64,000 nucleotides of DNA. Origin: Faeciplasma sp900553675. GTDB taxonomy: Bacteria; Bacillota; Clostridia; Oscillospirales; Ruminococcaceae. The DNA lies in the NCBI GenBank assembly GCA_958428235.1, contig CAUAFG010000014.1, forward strand, positions 1 to 64,000, written 5' to 3'. Under the pieces are notes generated by a model. The model had not been told where the DNA came from. It saw nothing but the letters and a program-made list of their open reading frames with translations, and did no database searches. Shown one piece after another: positions 8,694 to 16,453 of the stretch. Every line of letters begins with the position of its first letter. Within the stretch, counting starts at the first letter, position 1. The position numbers were made by a program, and so were the translations under genes.

Positions 8694-9432
8694 GCAAAGA
8701 TTTGATGAGCTGACAAAGCTTTCGCCGCAGGAGCTTCACATAAAAGCAGGCGTCGGCACGCTTTCGGAGAAGTATCTCCACGCGCTGTTAAAGAGGTATT
8801 TCGAGCCGGACACCGACTACCATGAGGTCGGAATAGATCGCTTCACTGCCGACATATGTCGGGATATGCAGATAATCGAAATACAAACCCGCGCTTTGGG
8901 CAGACTCCGCGAAAAGCTGGAATACTATCTTCTGGAGGGGTATAAGGTCAAGGTGGTTTATCCCATCCCTCATATAAAATGGCTGTCGTGGATAGACCCC
9001 GATACCGGCGAGGCATCTCCAAAGCACCGCTCGCCCAAAACTGGCAGCTTTTACGACTGCTTCTGGGAGCTTTATAATATCAAGTACTTTCTGGATTGGG
9101 ACAATCTCAGCGTCGAGCTTATGCTGATCGATGTTATGGATTACAAAAACCTCAACGGCTACGGCAAGCGAAGAAAGCGCCGTGCAACAAGGCAGGAAAG
9201 AATCCCCACCGCGCTTTATGATACGCTTATACTAAACAGTCCCAAGGACTATTTAAAGCTTGTACCCGATGAGCTGCCGGAGATTTTCACCAAGGATGAA
9301 TATGCAAAAGCGACTAAGCTTAGCCCTGAGATGGCATATTCGGGGCTGAATATACTGCAATATCTTGAAGTAGTAGAGCTTGCCGGCAAGGACGGCAGGA
9401 AGAAATTATACAGGAGGCGGCAAGCACAATGA
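8683..9432 (+). CDS. Uncharacterised protein with a PD-(D/E)XK-like core and winged-helix-like tail
   Basis: I do not recognise a named family for this 249-residue protein. What can be seen is an N-terminal helix with Glu29, then Asp57 in TADICR and Glu66-x-Gln68 in IIEIQT, followed by a helix (about 70-85) and a beta strand KVKVVYPI. This D...ExQ pattern resembles the active site of PD-(D/E)XK nucleases, with Gln in place of Lys. Residues 160-172 are very basic (GKRRKRRATR), and residues 198-245 read like a winged helix. DNA binding is therefore plausible. It overlaps the previous gene by 11 bp and the next by 4 bp (ATGA), so all three are coupled. The nuclease idea is inference only. Confidence 0.7.
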   Translation: MTDKQRFDELTKLSPQELHIKAGVGTLSEKYLHALLKRYFEPDTDYHEVGIDRFTADICRDMQIIEIQTRALGRLREKLEYYLLEGYKVKVVYPIPHIKWLSWIDPDTGEASPKHRSPKTGSFYDCFWELYNIKYFLDWDNLSVELMLIDVMDYKNLNGYGKRRKRRATRQERIPTALYDTLILNSPKDYLKLVPDELPEIFTKDEYAKATKLSPEMAYSGLNILQYLEVVELAGKDGRKKLYRRRQAQ

Positions 9433-10712
9433 AAATTAAAGTCAAAAAGATGGATTATGATGAGGTGCTTAAACAGCCGGCGTTTAAAAAGCTCCCGCCG
9501 AGAAAACCGTCGATACTTTTCAGAACGCTGTTAAAGCTTCTTTCGTCTTCCGACTTAAAGGCGACCAACTTTACATACACACAGACCGGCATGGAGCGTC
9601 TCGGCAAAAACGAGCCTGCGCTTATCCTTATGAACCATTCCAGCTTTATAGATTTAAAGATTGCTTCCACAATTCTTTGTCCCAGACCCTTCAATATCGT
9701 CTGCACCTCCGACGGCTTTGTGGGCAAAGAGTGGCTGATGCGAAGAATCGGCTGTATACCTACAAACAAGTTCGTCACCGACGCTCAGCTTGTGCGGGAT
9801 ATCCTTTATGCCTTAAAGACCAATCACTGCTCGGTGCTGATGTACCCCGAAGCAAGCTACAGCTTCGACGGCACGGCGACCCCACTCCCCGAAAGCTTAG
9901 GAAAGTGCCTAAAGCTGCTGGGTGTGTCGGTTATAATGATAAGAACCTACGGCGCGTTCTCCCGCGACCCTTTGTATAACGGCTTGCGGCTTAGAAACGT
10001 CGATGTTTCCTGCGATATGGAATACGTCCTATCTCCCGAGGATATCGACAATATGACCGTCGATGAGCTTAACGGCAAGCTTAACGAGCTGTTCACCTTC
10101 GACAACTTTGAGTGGCAGATAGAAAACAAGGTCAGAATTACCGAACCCACAAGGGCAGAGGGTCTGAACCGCGTTTTGTACAAATGTCCGGAATGTCTTG
10201 CCGAGGGAAGCATGATTGCAAAAGGAACTGCAATCAGCTGTGACAAATGCGGCTGCGAATACGAGCTGAGCGAATACGGCGAGCTTATACGCAGCAACGG
10301 AAAAGCAAGATTTTCAACCGTCCCCAAGTGGTACCGCTGGGAGCGGGATTGCGTCAGGGACGAAATCCTTTACAACAGCTACAAGCTGGATGTTCCTGTC
10401 GAGATTCTTATGATGGTGAACACCGACTGCATATACGACGTCGGCGAGGGCAGGCTTGTCCACGACGAAAACGGCTTTCAACTCACCGGCTGCGGCGGCA
10501 GACTTGACTATTCCCAAAAGCCCACAGCGTCCTACAGCCTGTATTCCGATTATTTCTGGTACGAAATAGGGGACATGATCTGCATAGGAAACAAAAAAGT
10601 GCTGTATTACTGCTTCCCTAAGTGTGAGGGGGATGTCGTCGCGAAAACAAGGCTTGCGGCAGAAGAAATGTACAAGCTGGCAAGGACAAAATCGGTCAGC
10701 AGAATCAAATAA
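9429..10712 (+). CDS. PlsC-type acyltransferase with a zinc-ribbon insert
   Basis: This 427-residue protein begins with a lysophospholipid/1-acylglycerol-phosphate acyltransferase domain. The catalytic HX4D motif is His70 to Asp75 (HSSFID), and the later YPEASYS segment corresponds to the family's glycerol-phosphate-binding motif. After about residue 240 a four-cysteine zinc ribbon appears (CPEC ... CDKC), followed by about 150 residues of unknown fold that include a tryptophan-rich stretch. The usual family length is 200-250 residues, so the tail is an added module. An AGGAGG site lies inside the end of the preceding gene and the start overlaps its stop. A terminator follows at 10718. Phospholipid synthesis or remodelling is likely; the substrate is unknown. 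Confidence 0.85.
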   Translation: MKIKVKKMDYDEVLKQPAFKKLPPRKPSILFRTLLKLLSSSDLKATNFTYTQTGMERLGKNEPALILMNHSSFIDLKIASTILCPRPFNIVCTSDGFVGKEWLMRRIGCIPTNKFVTDAQLVRDILYALKTNHCSVLMYPEASYSFDGTATPLPESLGKCLKLLGVSVIMIRTYGAFSRDPLYNGLRLRNVDVSCDMEYVLSPEDIDNMTVDELNGKLNELFTFDNFEWQIENKVRITEPTRAEGLNRVLYKCPECLAEGSMIAKGTAISCDKCGCEYELSEYGELIRSNGKARFSTVPKWYRWERDCVRDEILYNSYKLDVPVEILMMVNTDCIYDVGEGRLVHDENGFQLTGCGGRLDYSQKPTASYSLYSDYFWYEIGDMICIGNKKVLYYCFPKCEGDVVAKTRLAAEEMYKLARTKSVSRIK

Positions 10713-10717
10713 ATGTT

Positions 10718-10750
10718 AAAGAGTCGGTTCGTCCGGCTCTTTATTTTTTA
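10718..10750 (+). terminator. Intrinsic terminator after the acyltransferase gene
   Basis: AAAGAGTCGG pairs with CCGGCTCTTT around a TTCGT loop and is followed by TTATTTTTTA. Confidence 0.88.
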
Positions 10751-10769
10751 TATTTTTTCGTTCTGCCTA

Positions 10770-10823
10770 TTGACAAAGTAACATTGTTATGTTATACTAT
10801 CATCAAGACGTAACACTGTTACG
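10770..10823 (+). promoter_or_regulatory. Consensus promoter with two matching operator palindromes
   Basis: TTGACA (10770-10775) and TATACT (10793-10798) are 17 bp apart. An operator-like palindrome GTAACATTGTTAT (10778-10790) fills the spacer. A second, perfect one, CGTAACACTGTTACG (10809-10823), lies just downstream of the start point. Their centres are 32 bp apart, about three helical turns on the same DNA face. The next gene encodes a putative DNA-binding protein, so autoregulation is the simplest reading. Confidence 0.82.
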
Positions 10824-10841
10824 AAAAAGGAGGCTGGTATT

Positions 10842-11240
10842 TTGGGCAATCTCATATCAAAAAAGGAACTGCTGTCAAGATACAATATATCCTACGGAAC
10901 GCTGTACAGATGGAAGCGCATGGGTCTGATACCAGACGATTGGCTGGTCAAAAAGTCCACTTATACAGGGCAGGAAACTTTTTTTGACGAGCAGCAAATT
11001 TGCGAAAGGGTAGAGGCGATAATCGCGCGCAAAGACTCTGAATCGCTTGAGGATATAGCGAAAGAGCTTTTAAACAAGGCGGAAAGCGAAACCAAGCTGA
11101 AAATAATATCGAGATACGGAAACAAGGAATATGCTGTTTCCGATATATCCGATATTGTTTTCATTGAAAACGGAAAAGAGACAAGCATATTGGAAAGTAT
11201 TAATGCAATAGTCAAACAAATTAAGAATCAGGAGGATTGA
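10842..11240 (+). CDS. YhbD-like (DUF4004) MerR-type DNA-binding regulator
   Basis: This 132-residue protein resembles the YhbD/DUF4004 family. The N-terminal 70 residues form a MerR-like winged helix-turn-helix, with ISYGTLYRWKRMGLIPDDW as the recognition region. The rest is helical, with a coiled-coil-like tail near 115-132. The start codon is TTG at 10842, behind an AAAAGGAGG site. It sits 4 bp ahead of a bactofilin gene. In Bacillus subtilis, yhbD likewise lies beside the bactofilin genes yhbE and yhbF, so the pairing is conserved. Two palindromes over its own promoter suggest it represses or tunes this unit. Confidence 0.85.
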   Translation: MGNLISKKELLSRYNISYGTLYRWKRMGLIPDDWLVKKSTYTGQETFFDEQQICERVEAIIARKDSESLEDIAKELLNKAESETKLKIISRYGNKEYAVSDISDIVFIENGKETSILESINAIVKQIKNQED

Positions 11241-11244
11241 TTTT

Positions 11245-12009
11245 ATGAGCGAATTAAATTCGGTGAGAATATCAGGAAGCGGCTGCTGCGGCGGCGGTGA
11301 ATACTCCGAGGTAAGAATAAGCGGCTCGGGAAAGATAACCGGCGACGTAAAGTGCGATTCAATGCACATTTCAGGCTCTGGAAAGATTGAGGGCGAGGTC
11401 GACTGCAAAAACGACATCCGCATATCCGGCTCCGGCAGGATTGATAAGGATATTAAGTGTGATACGTTGCATATTTCCGGCGCGGCAAAGGCGACAAGCG
11501 TTAAGGCAAAGAAGGTTCATATTTCCGGCTCCTGCTCAACCGAGGGCAAAATCGAGGCTGACGAAATCAAAATATCCGGCGTACTCAGCGCGGGCGGTGA
11601 TATCTGCGGAGAGACCGTTCAAGTCAGCGGTGGAATCAAAACCTCACACCTTTTAAGCGGCGAAACCGTGGATATAAAGTTCAGTGCCAATAATTGCATT
11701 ATCGGAGAAATCGGCGGCGGAACAATAACCGTCCGCCCGGGGGATTATGTTAACCGTTCTTTCGGCGGGCTGTTTCAATTCATGCGGAAGTGCTCGGATG
11801 ATTATGCGCCGAGCGGCAAAAAAAGCGGCTATACTGCGCAGATCGGCTCGATAGAGGGCGACGATATCACCGTTCAGGACTGTATTGTGGACACCATACG
11901 CGGCACAAAGGTGACAATAATGTCCGGTTGCGAGGTTAAAAGGGTGGAGTACAGCGGCGAGCTTACCGTCGAGGGCGGCGCAAAGGTCGAGGAGCAGATA
12001 AAGATATAA
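11245..12009 (+). CDS. Bactofilin-like polymer-forming protein
   Basis: This 254-residue protein is a bactofilin-family (DUF583) cytoskeletal element. It shows a right-handed beta-helix pattern: short rungs of about 18 residues, each marked by ISGSG or a variant. Eight such marks lie between residues 9 and about 130. A plainer beta region follows from about 140 to 254. Bactofilins polymerise without nucleotide and scaffold envelope or cell-shape functions, often at the membrane. The N-terminal CCGGG patch near residues 13-17 is unusual. An AGGAGG site precedes the ATG, and the gene is co-transcribed with the YhbD-like regulator. Confidence 0.85.
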   Translation: MSELNSVRISGSGCCGGGEYSEVRISGSGKITGDVKCDSMHISGSGKIEGEVDCKNDIRISGSGRIDKDIKCDTLHISGAAKATSVKAKKVHISGSCSTEGKIEADEIKISGVLSAGGDICGETVQVSGGIKTSHLLSGETVDIKFSANNCIIGEIGGGTITVRPGDYVNRSFGGLFQFMRKCSDDYAPSGKKSGYTAQIGSIEGDDITVQDCIVDTIRGTKVTIMSGCEVKRVEYSGELTVEGGAKVEEQIKI

Positions 12010-12017
12010 AATAGAAC

Positions 12018-12052
12018 AAGGCAGGGTGAAAATATCACTCTGCCTTAATTTA
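12018..12052. terminator. Bidirectional terminator between convergent genes
   Basis: AAGGCAGGGTGA pairs with TCACTCTGCCTT around an AAATA loop, with A/T-rich flanks on both sides. It lies between the convergent bactofilin and hydrolase genes. Confidence 0.8.
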
Positions 12053-12064
12053 TTGCATGACTAA

Positions 12065-13036
12065 TCATTCAAATTCCTTCCAGAAGTTCTTGACAGCCGC
12101 TTCATATCCTTCTCTGTCAATAACGCAGCTCATGCCGTGATCTGCTCCCGGAACTATAAGAAGTCTTTTGGGAGAAGCGCACGCCAGATAGTTGCGATAG
12201 GTCATCTCAATGGGAACAAAGTGGTCGTCCGTTCCGTGAATGAACAGTACCGGAATTTTGCATTGGCGCAGTGCGTCAATGGTGGAATAGCTCGACTCGG
12301 CATACTGGTTTTTGCGCTCGTATATAGCGGAGGCAAGCCCTTTGTGAATGTTGTAGTTGATGTGAAGATTGTCGTTTACTACGTGATTCCATATTTCATC
12401 CGGGGATGTAAATGCGCAGTCGGCTATGATTCCGTGAACGCTTTCTGGAAGCTTAAGTCCGCCTGCCATTAAAACTGTAGTCGCGCCCATTGATACTCCG
12501 CACAGATATACGGGAAGCGTCTTGGATTTGTTGTCTATTACCCATTGCGCCCAGTCTAAACAGTCGTATCTTTCGATAACTCCGAAGCCCATATGGTCAC
12601 CACCACTGTTGTTCTGTCCGCGCTGTTCGGCAAACAGTACCGAGCAGTCGTTATCATGTAAGAAATCAGCCATAAGCCCGAAATCGCTTGACCACGAAGA
12701 CCTCCAGCCGTGCATTGCAACAACGATTCGTTTTGGATTCTGTGCAGGATACCAATGTCCTACAAGCGTGATATCGTCAAACCCTTGTATTTCCACCCGC
12801 TCGGTTGGGGCGGCTTCAAGCTTTGCCGCAGCATCAGCCACCCGCTTGAATACCTCCTCGCTGATAAGCGAGCCGGCAATGCGGTTGGTGGCGTGAGTCA
12901 TCATTTTCGGACCCTCGCGGTCAATAGCCGTCTTCATAAGGAACTTGGTCGTAAGGTATGCGGCAGTCCCGAATACGGCAGTAGCACCGAGAACGGCTCC
13001 TGAGGCAATCAGAATCTTGTTTTTGTCTGGTTTCAT
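12065..13036 (-). CDS. Alpha/beta hydrolase, membrane-anchored
   Basis: This is a 323-residue alpha/beta hydrolase from the chosen start. The ATG at 13036 is preferred to the upstream in-frame ATG because GAAAGGA precedes it and the N-terminal helix then follows a short Lys/Asp segment. A single hydrophobic helix spans about residues 7-28. The fold is supported by the VAMHGWRSSW segment (oxyanion region), the nucleophile elbow GVSMGA, the FIHGTDDHFVP loop with its Asp, and the late GADHGM with its His. Such proteins are esterases, peptidases or lipases; no substrate can be deduced. A 40 bp inverted repeat sits in its leader. Confidence 0.85.
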   Translation of the reverse strand: MKPDKNKILIASGAVLGATAVFGTAAYLTTKFLMKTAIDREGPKMMTHATNRIAGSLISEEVFKRVADAAAKLEAAPTERVEIQGFDDITLVGHWYPAQNPKRIVVAMHGWRSSWSSDFGLMADFLHDNDCSVLFAEQRGQNNSGGDHMGFGVIERYDCLDWAQWVIDNKSKTLPVYLCGVSMGATTVLMAGGLKLPESVHGIIADCAFTSPDEIWNHVVNDNLHINYNIHKGLASAIYERKNQYAESSYSTIDALRQCKIPVLFIHGTDDHFVPIEMTYRNYLACASPKRLLIVPGADHGMSCVIDREGYEAAVKNFWKEFE

Positions 13037-13080
13037 TATAATATCAATCCTTTCAGCGGGGTCAATGGGCATTTAAGGTT

Positions 13081-13120
13081 AGTATCACAAAAGGAAAATG
13101 ATTATCCTTTTTGTGGTACT
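13081..13120. repeat. Inverted repeat in the leader of the alpha/beta hydrolase gene
   Basis: AGTATCACAAAAGGA (13081-13095) faces TCCTTTTTGTGGTACT (13105-13120). A TATACT-like -10 for the minus strand lies just beyond it at 13127-13132, so the hairpin would sit early in the transcript. It could be a protein-binding site or an RNA structure; nothing more can be said. Confidence 0.5.
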
Positions 13121-13186
13121 GCCCTAAGTATACTACATTATTGTGGAGAATAAAAGTGAAACAACGGCAAATGCAGTGAAATATTG

Positions 13187-14662
13187 CTATTTTTTCGCTT
13201 TTGACTGGAGCCATGGGGCGTAGTCTCCCCAGAAGTAGTCGCCGATATACTCTTCATAAAGCTCCGAATCCACATATATAGCAAGCCTTTGCTGACCTCC
13301 GGCGACAAACAGCTCTTCGGATGTGTTGTTGGGAACGGATATGTCCTCCGCACTCCTGCCGTCGGGAATGATTATTTCGGTTATCTGCGAGCCACTGAGT
13401 GCACCGCCGTCCAGCCTTGAAATATTTACGCCTAAGGTAAGCTTTAAGCAGGACGAGCCTTCAAACGCGCCCTTTGAAACGGTGGAAACAGCTGCGCCGT
13501 CGGTGAAATCGGGGATAGTAAGTTCCTTCAGAGCCTTGCCCTCGTCGGTAAGACCAACTACCTTCCAAGAACCGTCCTCAGCCGCTTCAAGCAGGAAATA
13601 GATGTTCTCCTGTTCCGCCTGATTCATGTCCTGCTCATCCTTAGGTCTGTGACCGGAAGGAGAGGGAAGCTCGCTGATGGCAAGTGTAATGTCGCTCCTG
13701 CCAAGCTCGCGCTTTATGTCGTCAATCAGCCTGACGGTGCGCACCGTAACACCGGAGTTATTCAGGTGAAATTCCGAGTCGAAGAAATAGCCGTCGTCCA
13801 TAATGTAATCAAACACGTTGCTTATAACCTTGCAGTTAAGATTCAGGCAGAGATTTTTGTAGAAGCTCCGTATCGATTCGTCGGTGTTGCTATCAAAGAC
13901 TGCCTTTTCGTTCATTGGCGGAAAGCTGAAATAAACCTCGCCCCCGCGCTCACGTATGAAAGCGGTGTACTCGTTGACGTATTCTATAAATTCCTCGTAT
14001 TCGGTGATGTCTCCGTCCTCGAAATCTGACAGAAAGTCAAGCCTTATGGGATTGCCGTAGCCAGAAAGCTCGTTGTAAGGGCGGTCGAATACGTTGTCGC
14101 CGTATTCGTTGAAGTTTTCCTTTTTGTATGCGCCCTGATTTACAGGTCGTTCGCCGCCGATAAGATATCTGAGCTTGCTTGATCCAACCTTCCACGCCGC
14201 GCCGACAATCGAGCCGTAATCGTCTCTATCTACATGAGCGAGCATGGAAAACCTGCCGTCCATCGCCTCTAAAGCGGTTTCTGAGCCGAAGTATAAGGAA
14301 AGAGTCTGCGCGCTCATCTCGGGTGCAAGGATGAATATGTCGCCCTCGTTAACCGAAGCGCGGCTCAAATCCAACATCAGCTTTGTGCCAAGGTCGGCAT
14401 ACAACCCAAAGTTGACGACCTCATAGCCCAGCTCGTCCTCAATCATCCTGCTGTCCAAGCCGAACGCTGTAGAGCTTCCGCCGACTATGACTATTTTCTT
14501 ACTTTCGATACTGCACAGTCTGTCATATTTTTCCGAAAGTTCTCCGACAAATGTATCATCATATACAGCCGGAAGTGCAAACACCGCCGCGAAAACCATC
14601 ACAAAAGGAACTAAAAACACCGCAAGCATAGCCGCAAAGGTCTTAATAAATTTCTTATTCAT
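13187..14662 (-). CDS. Membrane-anchored SGNH-like protein with a C-terminal LRR segment
   Basis: This 491-residue protein has an N-terminal membrane helix (about 8-32), which may be an anchor or signal. An extracellular SGNH-hydrolase-like domain follows: the nucleophile block GGSSTAFGLDS with Ser63, and the late block FFDSEFHLN with Asp295 and His299. After a Pro/Gln-rich linker (about 325-345) the C-terminus carries a BspA-like leucine-rich segment (KGAFEGSS, LKLTLG, ITEIIIPDG). It is the last gene of a four-gene operon with an MBOAT acyltransferase 12 bp upstream. In AlgI/AlgX- and DltB/DltD-type systems, an SGNH protein takes acyl groups moved across the membrane by the MBOAT protein. 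I infer that role here. Confidence 0.75.
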   Translation of the reverse strand: MNKKFIKTFAAMLAVFLVPFVMVFAAVFALPAVYDDTFVGELSEKYDRLCSIESKKIVIVGGSSTAFGLDSRMIEDELGYEVVNFGLYADLGTKLMLDLSRASVNEGDIFILAPEMSAQTLSLYFGSETALEAMDGRFSMLAHVDRDDYGSIVGAAWKVGSSKLRYLIGGERPVNQGAYKKENFNEYGDNVFDRPYNELSGYGNPIRLDFLSDFEDGDITEYEEFIEYVNEYTAFIRERGGEVYFSFPPMNEKAVFDSNTDESIRSFYKNLCLNLNCKVISNVFDYIMDDGYFFDSEFHLNNSGVTVRTVRLIDDIKRELGRSDITLAISELPSPSGHRPKDEQDMNQAEQENIYFLLEAAEDGSWKVVGLTDEGKALKELTIPDFTDGAAVSTVSKGAFEGSSCLKLTLGVNISRLDGGALSGSQITEIIIPDGRSAEDISVPNNTSEELFVAGGQQRLAIYVDSELYEEYIGDYFWGDYAPWLQSKAKK

Positions 14663-14674
14663 TTCAAGACCTCC

Positions 14675-16153
14675 TTAAAATTGGAAATAGATGAACGAGC
14701 TTGCGCCGCCCGAACTCAGGAGCAAAAGCCACGCAACGGCAACAGCCCAGCAAAGAACGATATAGACAAAGCCCGAAGCAAATGTTCCTTTGTATTCGCC
14801 GCTCGGAGAGTTTCTGAGTGCTATATGCAAATCAAGCTGTTTTACTATGTATATCATCAGGACTATAGAGATAATCTTAACCCAGTCCAAGCTGAGAGCA
14901 CTCAAAGACGCGCCTATTTGCAGATCCGACCATCCCGAAAACAGCGTTTTGTAAAGCGAAATCATGTCGGAAGTTGAATTAGCTCTGAACGCCACCCACG
15001 CTATAAGCACAAGCAGGAATGTGACAACCCGCTTGAACAGCACCGCCGTAGCCGAGGTCTGGCTGATTTTAAGCTTATCCCAAAGTCTCGCGCGAAGTCT
15101 TGAGGTGATGTGTCCGATTATCTGGTATACCCCGTGCATAACTCCCCAGATAACATATGTCCACGCCGCACCGTGCCATATTCCCGAAAGCAGGAAGACT
15201 ATAAATATGTTGGCATAGTGCTTAGCCCTCGAACATCTCGAACCGCCAAGAGGGATATATACGTAATCGGTAAACCACGACGTCAGCGAGATGTGCCATC
15301 TGCGCCAGAAATCACGTATGTTTGTGGCACTGTAGGGGTCTTTAAAGTTCTGCATAAGGTTTATGCCCATTATTTTGGCACAGCCTATTGCTATGTCGGT
15401 ATAGCCTGAAAAGTCGCAGTAAATCTGAACCGAAAACAGCGCGGTTGCAATTAAAACCGTAAAGCCGTTGAAAAGCTCTGTGCCGCCGTTCGATACCGAG
15501 GAGTAAACAAGGTCTACCACCCGCGAAATCTGATCCGCGACAGCAATCTTTTTAAAGAAGCCCACTGCCATCATCTTAAGTCCCATGCTTGTCATGTAAG
15601 GGGAAGGGTGATTGTCCGCACGAAGCTGAGGCAGGAGGTTTTCGGGACGTTCAATCGGTCCCGCGACAAGCTGAGGGAAGTACGAAACGTAAAGCGCATA
15701 ATATCCAAAGTGCCGCTCCGCCTTCATCTTACCGCGGTAGACGTCTATTACGTATGAAAGCGTCTGGAATGTGTAGAAGGATATTCCCACGGGAAGCATC
15801 AAATCAAGCGAGAACCTAAGGTCTGCCCCGAAAAGATTTATCAGCGAGCATACGCTGCCTGCAAGGAAGTTAAAATATTTGAAGAAGAACAAAACCCCAA
15901 GGCTTGCCACAGCCGCTGTTATCGCCAACAGCCTTTTAATGCCCTGCTTTTTTGCTTTTTCAATTCCCAATGCGCAGACATAGGATATCAGAGTTGTGAA
16001 GAGTATCAGGTAGATAAGATCCGCCTGCCAGCTCATATAGAAGAAATAGCTTGCGGCAAGAAGCATAACCCAGCGCGCCCGTTTTGGAAGCACCCGATAC
16101 AAAATCAGCACTATTGGGAAGAATATCAGGAATGCAAACGAATTGAATACCAT
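14675..16153 (-). CDS. MBOAT-family membrane O-acyltransferase (AlgI/DltB type)
   Basis: This 492-residue polytopic membrane protein has about ten hydrophobic segments. Family marks are PVGISFYTFQTLSYVIDVY, the DFWRRWHISLTSW segment with its invariant histidine, and GIWHGAAW with the catalytic His327. AlgI/DltB proteins carry acyl groups from the cytoplasm to an outside acceptor, for example acetyl onto polysaccharide or D-alanyl onto teichoic acid. No DltA or DltC homologue is nearby, so D-alanylation by the standard Dlt set is unlikely and O-acetylation is favoured. The gene follows the small membrane protein by 3 bp and precedes an SGNH-LRR protein. Confidence 0.93.
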   Translation of the reverse strand: MVFNSFAFLIFFPIVLILYRVLPKRARWVMLLAASYFFYMSWQADLIYLILFTTLISYVCALGIEKAKKQGIKRLLAITAAVASLGVLFFFKYFNFLAGSVCSLINLFGADLRFSLDLMLPVGISFYTFQTLSYVIDVYRGKMKAERHFGYYALYVSYFPQLVAGPIERPENLLPQLRADNHPSPYMTSMGLKMMAVGFFKKIAVADQISRVVDLVYSSVSNGGTELFNGFTVLIATALFSVQIYCDFSGYTDIAIGCAKIMGINLMQNFKDPYSATNIRDFWRRWHISLTSWFTDYVYIPLGGSRCSRAKHYANIFIVFLLSGIWHGAAWTYVIWGVMHGVYQIIGHITSRLRARLWDKLKISQTSATAVLFKRVVTFLLVLIAWVAFRANSTSDMISLYKTLFSGWSDLQIGASLSALSLDWVKIISIVLMIYIVKQLDLHIALRNSPSGEYKGTFASGFVYIVLCWAVAVAWLLLLSSGGASSFIYFQF

Positions 16154-16156
16154 GCG

Positions 16157-16453
16157 CTATTCTCCCTTCTCCAAGCCGTTTTTGCCGGAGCTTTTGGCTT
16201 TATTCGCAATAGACCGACACAAAAGTGCCGCCGAAAGGCTTATCAAAAGAGCCAAAAACAGCTCGCTGACGTCAGCTTCGCACATAAACATGGTAAAGAA
16301 CAAAGCTATGTGTATGCCTGCGTTTGCTATAGCAGGAATAATTTCAGCCTTACGCCCACATAAAAGCCGTGTGCATGCATGAAGCGCGATAATAAGCGCA
16401 ATCAACGCCCAGAACCATATCGTTCCTAAAACTTTATATTCGTTCATAGTCAT
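16157..16453 (-). CDS. Small membrane protein of the O-acylation cassette
   Basis: This 98-residue protein has three predicted hydrophobic helices (about 10-30, 37-58 and 65-82) and a basic C-terminus (NKAKSSGKNGLEKG). I do not recognise the family. Its ATG overlaps the stop of the upstream SGNH lipoprotein gene (ATGA), and the MBOAT gene begins 3 bp after its stop. Such tight coupling points to an accessory subunit of the MBOAT complex, much as small membrane proteins accompany DltB. Confidence 0.7.
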   Translation of the reverse strand: MTMNEYKVLGTIWFWALIALIIALHACTRLLCGRKAEIIPAIANAGIHIALFFTMFMCEADVSELFLALLISLSAALLCRSIANKAKSSGKNGLEKGE

